Shown here in pieces: positions 9,275 to 24,200 of a DNA stretch of 64,000 nt; position 1 is the stretch's first letter, and each line of letters starts with the position of its first letter. The translations under genes were made by a program, and so were the position numbers. Source of the stretch: Dickeya aquatica (GTDB taxonomy: Bacteria > Pseudomonadota > Gammaproteobacteria > Enterobacterales > Enterobacteriaceae); assembly GCF_900095885.1 (NCBI RefSeq), contig NZ_LT615367.1:3410001-3474000 (forward strand), read 5' to 3'. The notes beneath the pieces were generated by a model. It had not been told where the DNA came from. It did not search any database and saw nothing but the letters and a program-made list of their open reading frames with translations.

Positions 9275-12200
9275 GGTGTTCTATCTTGCTGATGACGTTC
9301 TTCAAGTGTTTTCAAAAAGGCTTTACGCCCTTCCCCTTTGCTGCGCATCGGCAGCGCTGCCGGATTTTTATCCGGGTGACGGGCGATGCCCTCCAGCAGC
9401 AGTACGAACTGTTCCAGCCGTTGCTGTAGCGTCGCGGCCTCAGCCGCCACGTCACGGCTCATCAGGTGCACCTGCACGCTGTGCTCCCCGACGAGCGCCA
9501 CCAGTACCAGACGCAAGTGAGGATGGCGGGCAAACAGCACCGAGGCCGCCGGGGCCGCATCGGCCGGTTCGTTCAGCAGCATCAACGCACTGTCAAACAG
9601 CGTGGCATCCCCCGCCCAGAGCGCTATCTGCTCAAGCGAGGCTCCGGCGTGTTCCAGACTGCCGAGCAACTGATGTTCAATGGTTTTAAGCCAGGCGGCG
9701 GTTTTATAGCGCCCCACCACCGCAAGGCGAACGGGAAGCGCTTCGACGTCATCGCCCTGCGCGGGCCGGAACACGCCAAACTGCGCCTGTTTAACCCGTG
9801 CATGGCGGTTGGTGAGCAGTGCCCAGCCAGCGGCTATCAGCGTCTCCAGCGCAACCGCCTGACGCTGCGTGCAGGCTTGCAACGCCGCCGTCGTTTCGCT
9901 ATCGATAAGTGCATCCACATGCTGGCTGAACGGTTGCGACTCATCACGCTCTGCTGTGACCGTCCCCCCCAGCAAGGCGGAGACTACCTGTGAGCCAACC
10001 TCCTCTTTGCCGGTCTTGCTATGCAGGTAATCTGCCCAGAATGCCTGTTGTGATGACACATCCTGATGTGCCGCGGTCGTGGCCGCAGGCAGCGTGCAGG
10101 CAAACCATGCCTGCGGCTCGCTTAACGGCGCGCTCACCGCCGGGGCATCCGGCACGGCGGGCGGGTGTTGCGACAGCGGAGCCTCAAGGCGCAGCGCCGC
10201 AGAGAGAGAGCAAGGGTGTTTGGCAAACGGGTAGCCGGGCAACGGCACACGACGGCGCGCCATCCCCTGATGTAACAGGCTCCAGTCGATGTGGCAGCCG
10301 CGGCTCCACAGCGTGGCAACATTGGCAAGCTGCCCGGTCTGCACCAGCGCCTGAATAAAACGCTGCCCGGCCTGACCGGCGATAAGCTGCGGCACCTCTT
10401 TGCTGTCACGCACATTGCCGCTGTATGTCGCCTGTGCGCGGTGGTCAGCGTCCGGCTGAGCGATAAAACCGCTCAGTTTCGCCACGAGATCATCATGGCT
10501 CAACGCGACGATGGCCAGACGCTGATCCAGCGTGACGCGCCCAATCTGGCTGGTGTAGGCAAGGTCGGCAAGCGGCCAGACACGGCCTTGCTGCTGAACG
10601 GCATCACGCAACAAGGTCGCATACTCGACCAGCCGGTCGGTATGGTGGGCAGATAACACCACTATCTGCGGGGTGTTCGGCACACTCTCGCCCTGTGTGT
10701 CAGCGTGGTGTACAGGCGGCCTCTCGTGCGCTTGCGGCGACTCCACCACCACAAAAGCGGTCGAGCCCCCCATGCCGTAGGCGTTAATCCCGGCCAGACG
10801 AGAACCTCTGGCGTTGGTCTGCCATTCCTGCGCCTCACGCGGGAACACAAAAGCGGATGTTTCATGTTCAAACGAGCTGTTGATGCGATGCAGGTTGACG
10901 CACGGCGATAACCGCCCGTGCTGCATACTCAGCAACACTTTAATCAACGAACAGATGCCCGATGCCGCTTCCATATGGCCAAGGTTGGCTTTAGTACCCA
11001 GCGCACAGAACTGTTGTGCCTGCGTCTGACGGCGCAGCGCATTGGACAGCGCCTTGAGCTCAATCGGATCGCCCAGTTCCGTTGCCGCACCGTGGCTTTC
11101 GATGTAGGTCAGCTCATTGACATCGATACGCGCTTCATTGATGGCCCGCACCGCCGTCTCTTCCATTACCGCCAGATTCGGCAGGTATTGCCCCGCGCCC
11201 GTACCGGCATGACCGATGCTGGAACCGCGCAACACACCGTAGATGTGGTCGCCATCGGCCAGCGCCCGGCTCAGGCGTTTGAGCACCACGATACCGCTGC
11301 CCTCACTCGGGATAAGGCCGTGGGCGCGCTCATCGAAGGTATACTCCTTGCCGTCTGAGGAGAGCACGTTCATCTGCTGAAGCAACATATACTTGCTCGG
11401 ATGCAGGCTCAGATTAATCCCGCCAGCCAGCGCCATATCACACTCGCCACCGAGGATAGCCTTGCGCGCAATATGCACGCTCGTCAGCGATGACGCACAC
11501 GTAGTGGCAAGGGTGAAACTGGGGCCACGCAGGTTCATTAGAAATGAAATACGGTTCGCCAGTTCGCTGACAACAGAGCCTGCCCCCGGATAGCGGCCGG
11601 TGCGTGCATAAATTTCGGCCATCACCCAGGTGAAGTCTTCATTCATCGCCCCGACATACACACCAACCTGCTGCGCGTTAAGCGCCGCCGGGGTGTAACC
11701 GGCATCCTCCAGCGCATGCCAGGCGCTGCGCAGCAACACACGCACCTGCGGGTCAAGGCGACCGGCTTCCTCGTGGCTCATGCGAAACATCACGGGATCA
11801 AACACCTCCACGTTACTGAGAAAGCCGCCACGACTCACATAGCGCGGGTTACCGTTATCATCCGGCGAGATAACCCAGCGCGTATCCGGGATTGCCGTCA
11901 GGTTTTCTTTGCCCGCCTGAAGATCGGCCCAGAACTGAGTCAGACTTTCTGCACCGGGGAATTCGCCCGCCATGCCGATAATCGCCACGGCGTCGCTTTC
12001 TGCCTGGGCCGCCGCAGGCGCAACGGATGCCCGCGGGGCACGCATCATGCGGGCATTCAGGGCACTGGCGGGTGTGGTGCGTTTAAGAGAAGGTGCGGCG
12101 GGCGCACTGGCGAGCGGGCCTGCCACCGGCTCACTGGCGTGCGACGCCGTGGCCTCGGCTAACGCCGCCTGCACCGCAGGCTTCGCGCCATAACGCTCAC

Positions 12201-15200
12201 ACAGATACCCGGCCAGTTTGGCCGTGGTGTTAAATTCAAACGGTGCGGTTTTCGCCAGCCCCTCATACTCTTTTTCCAGCCCGGCACGCAGCTCCATCAG
12301 CATGATGGAATCCATGCCCAACTGCTCAAACGTGGCCTCCACCGCTATCTCGCTGGCGGGCAGCTTGGTGATAGTGGCAATGCGCGCTTTGAGGTCGTGC
12401 TCGCAATGGTGATAGGCGCGGCTCACCTCATCCGTCGGCGCAAGCGCCACTGGCGACGTGGGGGCGGCCTGATGGCGCACCACCACGGGCGGGCGCGGCT
12501 CATCGGCCTGAATGCGCAGCGCACGGGCCACTTTAGAGCGCTCGCCCACTGCCACCAGCAATGCCGGGCTCTGTTCGAGCAGGGCGCGTTCGAGAGCGAT
12601 AATACCGTCTTCCTGACTTAAGGCCGCCATCCCCGAAAACTCGAACAGGCTGGCATCCTGTTGCTCAATGTTCATCTGGCCATTGGCCCACAGCGGCCAA
12701 TTGACAGAAAGCGTCTGGCCGCTGCGCTGGCCTTGTTGCACCTGATGGTTACGCCACAGCGCGTGGCTATCCATAAAGCGATTACCGGCGGCGTAAACCC
12801 CTGAGCCCAAATCCCCCAGCACCGCCGAAACGGAAGAGAAATTGATAAAGACAGCAAGCGGCTCCTGCGCCGTGGCATGGTCAAGGGCCACCAGGCCATC
12901 CACCTTCGGGCCAATCAGCGCGTGAAACTCCGCTTCCGTCAGCGCGGTGATGGGGGTGGCGCTGGCAACACCGGCGCAGTGCAGCACACCCTCGATCGCA
13001 CCGAACGCGGCTTTCGCCTGCGCAATCAAGGCGTCCGCCTGCCCGTCCTGCGCCACATCGGCCGCAACGTAACAGACTTCAGCGCCCAGCTCACGCATCG
13101 CAGCCAGTTGCTGCATGACCGCCTCACCGGGCTTGGCCGAACGGCCGCTCAGCACGAGGCGAGCCTGATAGCGGGAGGCCAGATAGTGCGCCATCAACAG
13201 CCCCAGCTTGCCCGCCCCACCGGTTATCACATAGTGGCCGCGGTGGACGAAGTTCAATTGCGGCTGGCGGCCATTGCCGTCGGCCTGAGGCGGGGTAATT
13301 TCATGCAGCGTGCGCACATAGCGCATCCCCTGGCGATACGCCAGCTCCAGTCCCGCCAGCGGGGCCGGGCGCTGTACAAACTCTTGCATAATCTCACCCG
13401 CCAGCGCGGCGGCGCTATCTGCATCACTGCGCAGGCTGAACAGCTCAAAGCGGTGGTTAATGGTCAGCAATGAGCGGGCGTAACCGCTGGCCGCATCCTG
13501 CTGCGGCTCAACGCGCTCATCGTGTGTGCGATAGACGTTAACGCAGCGCAGCGGCTGGCCGGGTTGCTGTGTCTCCAGCGCCGTAAACAGGTGGCGCAAC
13601 GACTGCAAGACCTGGTGCAGCCGGGAAGCGGCATCCGCCCCCGAGATCTCATCAAAGTGCGTATGTGCGCCAATGGCATGCACGATATGGGTTGGCCAGA
13701 GGTGGCGGGCGGCCAACTGCTCACACAGGGCCTGCATACTGGCCTGAGACTGGGTATCCACGCTGAATCGATGGGCATCGTGCTGGATAAAGCCATCGGC
13801 AGGCGTTACCGCCAGCACGCGGGCAGCGTCACCGTAACGGGCGCGCAAGGCCTCAGCCAGCGCGTCGTCGTCACTGAGCACCAGCACCTGTACCGCGGCC
13901 GGTGCGGGGGTAAGAGCAGCATCGGTTGCCGCCTGCGGCAATGGTGTGGCCTGCCATGTATAGGCATAGAACTGCACCTGCGGTGACGGCACGGCCGGTG
14001 ACGTCAGCAACGGTGTATCACGCTCAAGCTGGCGGGCAGCAAAGTCTTTCAGGCGCACCAGCACGCGGCCATCCGTATCCACCAGCGTGATGTCATGCTT
14101 TTGGATGGCGCTATCAGCTTGCTGGCCCGACGCCTGCGATTGGGCTGGCGTGACATAGGCGTAGCACTCACTGCCAGCCGGATGGCGGAATTCCAGCTCG
14201 CCCAGCGAAAACGGCACGACCGGCGTGGCGTATGCCACCGGCTCCAGCCCTACGGCCAGACAGGTTCGCAGCGCCCCGTCCAACAGCGACGGATGCAGGT
14301 AATACGCCGTACCAGACTCGCCCGGCGGCAGACACAGATGGCTCAATGCCGCATCGGCAAAGCGATAGCGCTCCCGCGTGACCTGATAGCTCGGGCCATA
14401 GGCAAAGCCCATCCCGGCAAATTCCGCATAAATGGCCGCCTGATCGCATTCGTGTTTGCCGCGGCTACGCAGGGCATCAAGATCGATCCACTCATCGTCC
14501 GGCACACTGGTAGCAGGGCGATAGTGCAGCTCGGCTTCCAGCGACAGCGCTCCGCTGTGGCGCTGTCGCACCGCCACCAGCACCGCGTCGTCATGCACGG
14601 GCGTCAGGTCTATCGCCACCGCTACCGGCGCATCGGCAACCTCAATGGCGTTCATCCACATCAGGTTGCGAATCGTGCCCACAACCCAGTCGCTTTCCAG
14701 CGCCAGCTGGCCTGCGGCGTGGATCATCTCGATATAGGCCGAACCGGGCAGGATCATGCGGGCATCACGGCTGCCGACCACATGATCGCGCAGATAACGT
14801 TCCTGCCCGGTCAGTTGCTTGAGAAATGCCTGCTGTGACAGCGTGGAAATATTTTCGTCAATCAACGGATGCAGCGACGCAGCGCGCGCCGACCGCTGCG
14901 GTGCAGAAGGCTGCGCCAGCCAGTGACTGCGCAGCACCAGCGGCAGCGGCGGGAATGACACCCGGCGCACTCCGCCGTCATGGTCAGCAAAAAGCGACGG
15001 TGCAACCTGTTGCCAGTTCACCTCCAGCATCGTGCTCCACAGGTGCGCCAGACGCAGCAACTGGCGCTCCTGCACCAGAGTGGCCAGCAGCGCATCGAGC
15101 TGTTTGCGGTCTAAAATGGTATCCAGACGCTCGCTGCTCGCAGCAATGCGCCCGCGAAAAAGCGATTTCGCCGTGCCGTCGTGCGGGTAGTGTTCAAGCT

Positions 15201-18200
15201 GACTGAGTAAATCACCAAGACTGTTTGCCACCACGGCAAGGCGCTCGGTCATGGCATCACGCCCGACCAGCGATGAGAACGCCAGCGAGTCAAAATCCGG
15301 CGCAGTTTGCGGCTCACGCAAGGCTTGACGCAGGAAGTCCACCATGCGCCCGACGTACTGTGTTAGACGCGCATCGCTGTCTGCCGAGAGCACAAACAGG
15401 CGAGGTTCACCAGCCTGCTTTCTGCCCGCGGCCAATGCCGGTGCTTCTTCTATCAAGACATGGGCATTTGACCCACCGGCACCAAACGCGCTCAGACCGG
15501 CGCGGCGCGGGTGATCCGCCGCCGGCTCCCAGGCTTCAAGCGCCTGTACCACGCGAAACGGCGAGGCGGCAAAGTTGATTTTGTCATTCAGCGTGTGCGA
15601 ATGCAGTGACGGTACTATCTTACGGTGGCGCAGCTGTAGCAGGATTTTGGTTAATCCGGCGATGCCGGCGGCAGACTCAAGATGCCCGATATTGCTTTTC
15701 ACCGACCCGATACGGCAACGCCCCGCCTGCCGTGACAGCGTGGCGTCAAAGGACGCATGGATAGGCGTAAAGGCTTTGGTCAGCCCGGAAATTTCAATCG
15801 GGTCGCCCAGCAGGGTGCCGGTGCCATGCGCCTCAATGTAATCGATGGTAGCCGGGTTCCAGCCCGCACGGGTTAAGGCCGTGCTGATAACGTTGCTCTG
15901 CGCTGCCTGATTGGGCACGGTAAAGCCGCTGGTTTTGCCGCCGTGGTTAATCGCCGTTGCCTTGATAACACCATAAATCTGGTCGCCATCGGCTATTGCC
16001 TGCTGTAACGGCTTGAGCAACACCGCACCCACGCCTTCGCCGGGTACATAGCCATCGCCGCCTTCACCGAAGGCACGGCAGCGCCCGTCGCTGGACAGAA
16101 ACTGATTCTGCCCCAACTGGTAGTACTTCATCGGGTGCACAATCAGGTTAACGCCACCGGCTATCGCCATGGTGCAGTCACCGTTTTGAATCGCCTGGCA
16201 GGCCATATGCAACGCGGTGAGCGACGATGAGCACATGGTATCGAGCGCGACACTCGGGCCATTGAGATTGAGGTAGAAGGACACACGGTTAGCGACCGAG
16301 GAGTGCAGCGACATCGCCCAGCCGGATTCATGCTGTTTTTCCGTGGTTTCAAGGCATTGATACTGCCCCCACATCACCCCGACATAGACACCGACCGGCG
16401 ACTTGCTCAGCGCCTGACGGGAGTAGCTGGCATCGGAAATACACTCCCATGCGGTCTGCAAAAACAGCCGCTCTTGCGGGTCAAGCAGTTCGGCTTCACG
16501 CGGCGAGATGTTGAAATACTGGCAGTCGAATTTATCAATATCATCGATAAACCCGCCCCATTTGCTGTAGACCTTGTTCTTCGGCCCGCGCGCTGGCGAG
16601 TAATGCTCATGGTAGTCCCAGCGCGACAGCGGGATTTCGCTGATGCTGTCCACGCCGCCGGTGAGATTCGCCCAGAACGCATCCACATCACCGGCCCCCG
16701 GATAGCGGCCACTCAGCCCGATAACCGCAATGTCCTCTTTCACTCCGGCATCACCCGGCCCACGGCGTTTCAGGGCCTCAAAACGCGAAGCGTTTAACAG
16801 GCTCGCCAGCGCCGGGCGTGAAGACGACATCGGCCCGGTATGGCGCTGAGGTTCCGGCGCAGGCGGAGCCGCAACCGGTATCGCCTCGGCCCACTCGGCC
16901 AACGTCGGGTAGAGGTAGACCGCGCTTGCAGACACGCCGTGAAAACGCACGTCCAGCGCATGCTGCAAGCGCATCAGGCTAATGGTATCGAGCGGCCACT
17001 GATGCAGCGGTGTCAGCGCCGAGAGGTTTGCCGAAGCGGCCCCCACCGCGGCCGTTAACGCAGCAAACAGCCCATCGCGTGTCACCGGCCCGGTTTCAGC
17101 AGCGCGAGATGGCGCAGGGCTGGCATCGTGCGATAACGGCGCAACCGGCGCAGATGAGGGACTCGCCGCCGCTTGTAAAGCCGCCGCCTGTTCGGGATAG
17201 TTCTCACAGAGAAAATCCGCCAGCGCGTCGATATCCTGATACTCATAGAACAGGGTTTGCGACACCTCGCCAAAGCGGGCAGCCAGCGTCCCGTTCAGGG
17301 CCAAAATCATCATCGAATCCAGGCCGTAATCCGATAACGGCGTCGCCGGTTGCACTTCGCCAGCATCCAGTTTCGTGGCATCAGTAATGCTGGTTATCAG
17401 ATAATCCAGCACCTCATCACGAACCGATCGATTGCGGGCCGAGGCCACAGGCGTTGCCTGCGCAGCAGGGGCAAAAGCCGCGACCTGTGCGGGGTAGTTT
17501 TCCAGCAGATAGTCGGCCAGCGCAGCGAGATCGTCATGTTCATAAAACAGCGTTTGCGGCAGCCCTTCAAACGCGGCGGCCAGCTTTTCGTTCAGCGCCA
17601 GGATCATCATCGAATCCAGGCCGTAATGTGATAACGGCTCGCTGGCCGAAACCTCACCGGCGTCCAGTTTGGTGACATCGATGACCTGCGCAATCAACAT
17701 ATTGACGATGGCCTCGCGTGAAGAGGCCGCAACCGATGACGACACGGCAACCGGCCCGGACGCACTGATGTTGGCGCTAGCGGCACGCAGAGCAGCAGGT
17801 TTCGCCACCGGCGTGGATGGCATGCCCAGATGCGCTACCGCCTGAGTCTGCAACCCGGTGAGCCTTATCACCACATTGCCGAGACTATCGAGCAAATCAA
17901 TGTGGTAACTTGCCGTTGGCGCTGAATCAACGGTGTTGGCGCGGCGGGCGTAGGCATAGCAAATACCGGCGATCGGCCTGAAAATCTGCACGCAGGCCAG
18001 CGCCACCGGGACTTCCAGCGCGTGGGTCGCGGCGCTAAACCCACCGATACCAAGCGCCGTGCGCAGTGCGCCGTCCAACAATGACGGCGGCAGAATAAAC
18101 GGCTGCACCAGCGGCGCGACCGGCACGCCGTCAGGGAATTTCAGCTCCGCCAGCGCCTCGTCGGCACTGGCATACAGGCATTCAATGACCTGAAAGGTCG

Positions 18201-21200
18201 GGCCGAGCGAAAACCCGCGTTGTTTGAACGCCGCATCAATCGCATGGCGCGGATAGTGCTGAGCGTGCGCCTGCAAGCGTTGTAAATCCACGGGTGCCGG
18301 TGCCGGTGAGGTTTCTTCACACAGACGACCACAGCCGTAGATATGGCGCGTGTCGCCCTCTTGCCGGTAAATGTCAAAATCCAGTCCGCCCTGCACCGGG
18401 CGCAGCGCGATGGCTATCTCAACGGCGTCACTGGTAACCAGAACGGGCTGACGCCACTGGATATTCTGCACCTGCGATAACAGCGGCCTGTCACCGTCTG
18501 GCGGCAACGCATGGCCGTGCAATGCCAGTTCACTGGCACTCAGCGCCATCTCGATGTAAGCGGCACCGGGCAGAATGCGGTTATCCCCCAGGCGGTGGTC
18601 ATTGAGGAAGAACGCATCGGCATGGAGCCGCGTGCGAAAGGCCTGCTCTGCCAGCGTGGAAACATTCATCTCAATCAGCGGGTGCAACGCCGCCGCCCCC
18701 GCCGTCACTAACGCAGGCGAGGAAGCTGGCAACGCCGGAGCCCAGCACGCCTGACGCTGGAAGGCATAGCCGGGCAGCGAAACACGCCGACGCGGATGCG
18801 CGGCATGTAACGCCGACCAGTCCACCTCATGCCCGTTGGCCCAGGCTTCCCCCAATGCGCCAAGACGCTGCTGCGTGAGCCACTCGGCCAGCGGCGGCGT
18901 TGCGGCCGCCTGACGCGCATTGTCCCGATGCCCGGTACTTAATCCCGATAATTGCTGTTGGGTATAGGCACGCAGCTGGTTTGCCGCATCCGCCACCGTT
19001 TCTGCGACGAACGCCAGGCGGTATTCGTGCGCCACGCGCCCTGCCTGTAGCGTAAAGGCGATATCCTGTAGCGGCAGTTCCGGGTGCTGTTCAATGTAGG
19101 TCGCCAGTTGCCCGGCCATCGCCAGCAACGCCGCCTCCCGGCGGGCCGAGAGCACGATTAACGCGGGCTTGCCCGTCCCGGCATCCCCCTGCGCTGGCGG
19201 GGCAAGGTATTCTTCAACAATCAGGTGGGCGTTACTGCCCCCCGCGCCAAACGAGCTGATACCGGCGATGCGCGCAATTTCCCGGCGCTCGCGCTGCCCA
19301 TCCGGCTGTGTCACCTCCAGTACCGGGCGCGACCAGTGCTCCAGCGATTGCTGCACACGGAACGGGCCGCTCTGAAAGTCGATAAACGGGTTAATCGCTT
19401 TTGACTGAATGGAGGGCACCAGCGTCTGATGTTGCATCTGGAGCAGCACTTTGGTTAGCGCAGACATCCCGGCGGCGGCTTCCAGATGGCCAATGTTGGC
19501 CTTCACCGAGCCGATAGCACAGTATTTGCCGCGCTCTCCTGCCACCGAAAACGCTTTATTCAGACCGCTGACTTCTATCGGGTCGCCCAGTTTGGTGCCG
19601 GTGCCATGCGCTTCGACATAACTGATATGACGCGGATTGACCTTCGCCGTCGCCAGCGCATCGGCAATCAGCTCCGCCTGACGCTTCGCGTTAGGCACGG
19701 TAAAACCAGAGGCTTTACCGCCGTGATTCACCGCCGAGCCACGAATAATGCCATAGATATGATCGCCGTCCTCCCGCGCCCGTGACAGTGACTTGAGCAC
19801 CACGGCTCCTACCCCTTCACCCGGCACATAGCCGGTGCCGCCTTCGCCAAAGCTGCGGCAGCGCCCGTCCGAGGAGAGAAAGTGCATATTCGACAGCAGG
19901 TGATACTTGTAAGGGTGCAGCGACAGGTTGACACCACCGGCAATCGCCACCGCCACATCGCCACTGCGAATGGCCTGGCTGGCCACATGGATAGCCGTCA
20001 GTGACGAGGAGCAGGCGGTATCAAGCGCCATACTCGGGCCGGAGAAGTTAAAGAAGTGCGACACCCGGTTGGCTACCGACCAGTAAGAGGAGTGCGAAGT
20101 CGTCCACTGGTTTTCCGGGCTGGTGACGGCATGGAGCTGATAATCCCCCCACATGATGCCGACATAAACGCCGACGCGGTTTTCGCGCCCGGCCTGCACC
20201 GGGGCAAGCTTGTCTGCGGTGTAGCCCGCATCTTCAATGGCGTGGGTGACGGTTTCCAGAAACAGCCACTCGTTCGGGTCCATGATTTCGGTTTCTTTCG
20301 GCGAGATATTGAAATACCGGAAATCAAACCGCTCCACACCGGAAAGGAACCCGCCCCAGCGACTATAACTTTTCCCCGGTGTCGCCGCCCCGGCCTGGAA
20401 CCAGCGTTCGTTCCAGCGCTCAGGCGGAATCTCAATCACGCAGTCACGCCCCTGTGCCAGGTTGCTCCAGAACTGTTCGAGGTTCTCCGCTTCGGGGTAA
20501 CGCCCGGCGATACCGACGATGGCAATGTCATCATCGTGTCGATCCGGTTGTGCGCTACGCGACGGTGACGCCACCTGCGCGTGAACCGTTTCTGCCGCAG
20601 GCGAAGCCGGGTAAGACACCGGCGTTGCCGGTGTGCTGACCGGTGCTGCCCCCGACAGCGCGAGGCAGGCATCCGGGCTAGTGTCCAGCAGGAAGCGGCT
20701 CAGCTCGTCCATGGTCTGGTATTCAAAAAACAGCGTCATCGGCAGCGTGCTGCCGAAGGTCTTTTTCAGCTCATCAACCAGGTCGATAACCACCACCGAA
20801 TCAAAGCCGTAATCACGAAAGAAGCCGTGGCGCTCAAAATGCGGCGGGATCTGTAATTTCCGGGCAAACAGCGCAGACAGATAGCGGATAACGCGCTCCT
20901 GTTGTGCGTGGCGGTCATCCCCGCCGGAGGCGGCAGGTGCGGCAACAGGCAGCGGCGCAGGCTCAACCACCCCCAGCACCTCGTCAATGCGCGCGCGTTC
21001 ACCCGGCATCACCACTATCTGAGAGGCCCGGCTTTGCAGCGCATAGTCAAAAACAGCAAGGCCATCTTCGCTCAGCAGCGGCACAATGCCGAACTGGCTT
21101 TTCAGAAAATCGGCCTCTTTCTCGGTCAGACGCATCCCGCCGTCTTGCCAGTAGGGCCAGTTCAGCGAAAGGGTTTTCCCGCTGCGCGCACCCTGCTGTT

Positions 21201-24200
21201 GCCAGGCATTACGCTGATAAGCAAAGTAATCTTCAAAGGCATTGCCAAAGGCATAATCGCATTGCCCCATGTTGCCTAACACGCCAGTCACCGACGAGAA
21301 CAGCACAAAAAAGTCGAGCGGTAGCGTGCGGGTTGCTTCATCGAGCAGCCAGGTGCCCATCGCCTTCGGGGTGATGACACGAGCAAACGCATCCGGGCTT
21401 TTACGCAGAATAAAGTTATCTTCAATGACGCCAGCCGAGTGGATGACGCCGTTTAAGCTGCCGCCTGCCTCAATCGTCTCGATTAACTGCCGAACGCTAT
21501 GCGCATCGCTCATGTCACACGCCAGATAGCGGGCGTGGCCGCCCAGGGCATTGAGCGCCTCAAGCTGTTGCTGGCGTTCGTCATCCAACGCAGAGCGGCC
21601 ACTCAGGTACACGGTTGCCCCGTAGTGCGAGCAGAGGAAACGGGCAAAGATAAGCCCCAGCGCCCCCAGGCCGCCGGTGATAAGGTAGGTTCCCTGCTGG
21701 CGCAAGGCCGCCGGGGCAGATACCGTCGGGTTGACGGCATCCGCTGTCGGGCTCAGCGGCAACGGCGCTTCGGCAATAAAGCGACGCACCAGACGCAGCC
21801 CTTGAACATAACGGACGTCGGCTTCTTTGCTGGTATCACTGAATTCGGTGTTGATCAGCCTGGCAATCGTGCCTGCCGCGTTTTCACCATCGACCGCCGG
21901 GTCGCCGTACACCACGCGGCCCGTGTAGGCCGGTTTTTCAACACGCAGTGTGCGGTAAAAACCACTGATGGCGCGCACATCAGGCTGGCTCTCGTGCGCG
22001 AGGTGGAGATGGACAAACCGGGCCTTTTTAACTTTACGCATCATGACTTTGGTTAAGGCAAACAGGCTCTGCGGGCCATCGCTCAGGCGGGTGGCAAAAT
22101 CCGCGCTGGCCGACGGCCTATTGATCCACAGCACCCGTTCAAACGTTGCACCCTGCGCCAGCAGCGCTTCCACCGCTGCAACAAAGTCGTCCGTGTTGCC
22201 GGAGCGAACCCATGCACGATCGCCAGACGTTGACACCTCCTGCGTGGAAGCCAGCAGGATCTGCTGTATGTGCGGCGGATGTTCCGACTGCGCAATCAGG
22301 TTGGCGAGCCAGTCAACGTCTTGCTCACGGCCTACCAGCATCAGCCTGTCTGGCGGCGCGTCCGCTTCAGATACCGCGCGCTCAACCCAGTGCGGCTGAT
22401 AGAGATTTACGTTGTCAGGCAGCGCTGGCGGTGCGGGGTTCACATGCACCTGCCCGGCCAGCGTCAGGCTGTCATCAAGAATACGCAAGCTCAAGCCACG
22501 CAGAATAAGCACCACGCGCTCAGGGTTATTCGCCTCGGCAAGGTGAATATCCACCCTGAAAACACCATCGCCCATCGCGCGCTCGCCAGACAACCTCAGG
22601 GTGGCTGTCATGGCGCAACGGCAAGGGTGCAATAACACCAGCTCTTCCAGCGCGAAGGGGATTATCTGCGCCCCCGGCACCGGCTCCTGATGTCCTTCAC
22701 GCAATGTTTCGGTTGCCCACACTACCGCCGCCTGCAAGGCACCATCGGCCAGCGACGGATGCATCACAAAGTCCGTGTCACACCCTTCGGGCAGCGCCAG
22801 ATGCGCACAACAGGCTTGCTCATCAAAGCTTATCTGGCGAATCGCCTTCAGCCCTGCGCCGTAGCGCATATCCAGACTATCGAGTAACTGATAGCAGGCA
22901 GCCGCATCGCGGGCGGACGCCTCGTCAGCCATCGGCGGCTGCGGCAACGCACAAGGCTCTGGCCGGGAAAGGCTCACGTAGCCCTGGCAGTAACGGGTTT
23001 GCGCGTTGTCGAGCACCTGAAATAACCACGATTTGCCGGGTTCATGCGGCTCAAGCTCAATGTAAAGCGCCGACGCGGGCGCGTGATACGCAAACGGCTT
23101 TAACCAGCTCACTTGTGAAAACGCGATGGCCTGTGCGTCTTTTAACGCCACCACATCGGTGAAGGCAGCCCGAACCAGCTCCAGATAGACCACGCCGGGC
23201 AAAATGCCCTGCCCGCCTATCTGGTGGTCGGTAATAAAAAACTCATCGCCCTGAAGCAGCACCTGATAACGCGAGCTGCCGACGTTCAACACGCGGTGGC
23301 GCTGGGCACGCAAAGCGGTGTGCGGCGAAGCGGCAAGCTGATGATGACTGAGCCAAAACGCGGAGTGGATAAACGGATAGCCCGGCAGCGCAATACGCGC
23401 AGGGCGTGCGCCTTTAAATAACCGCGCCCAGTCAAGCGGCACACCGCGCTGGTAATAGTCACTCAGTTGCTGCCACAGCGGCCCGGCCGCGATGCCGTCT
23501 TCCTGCACCGCCTCAAGCAGCGTATGGCCTTCGGCACGGGCGTGCTCCAGCGCGTCGGCCGCTTCAGTGGCCTGCTCTTGCAACGCCTGCGGGCCTTGCT
23601 CAATCGCCTGAGTCAGCGCCTGGATAACCGCCTCCACCTTACTGCCCACACAACTGTAGCGATACGCAAAGTGATCGCGGCAGGTCAGTAATGTGGCACT
23701 GACATCACGCAGCGACACGTCGGGATGTGCCCGCAGCCAGTCGATCAACGCGTTCTGGCGCTGCAACAACGCGGCCGGGCTTTTGGCCGACAGCGCAATC
23801 AGCCAGGGGCCAGACGTCAGCGGCGGGTGCTCCTGCACCTGGGAATTCTGCGGCGCTGGCGCTTCTTCCAGCACAATGTGGGCATTGGTGCCGCCAAAGC
23901 CGAACGAGCTGACGCCCGCGCGACGCGGGGTGTCGGCATCGATACACGGCCAGTCGCGGACTTCATCCACGAAGAAAAACGGTGTCGATGTGGTATCAAT
24001 CCGGGGATTCACGGCAGAGAAATGGCGCAGGGGCGGCAAGGTTCGATGTTTAAACGCCAGTAACACCTTGATGATGCCCGCCACACCGGCTGCTGCTTCA
24101 AGATGACCGATATTGCTCTTCACCGACGTAACACCGCAAAACGCGTCATTCAGCGTGCTGTCCTGCTGTCTGGCAAGCTCGGAAAATGCATGAGTCAGCC

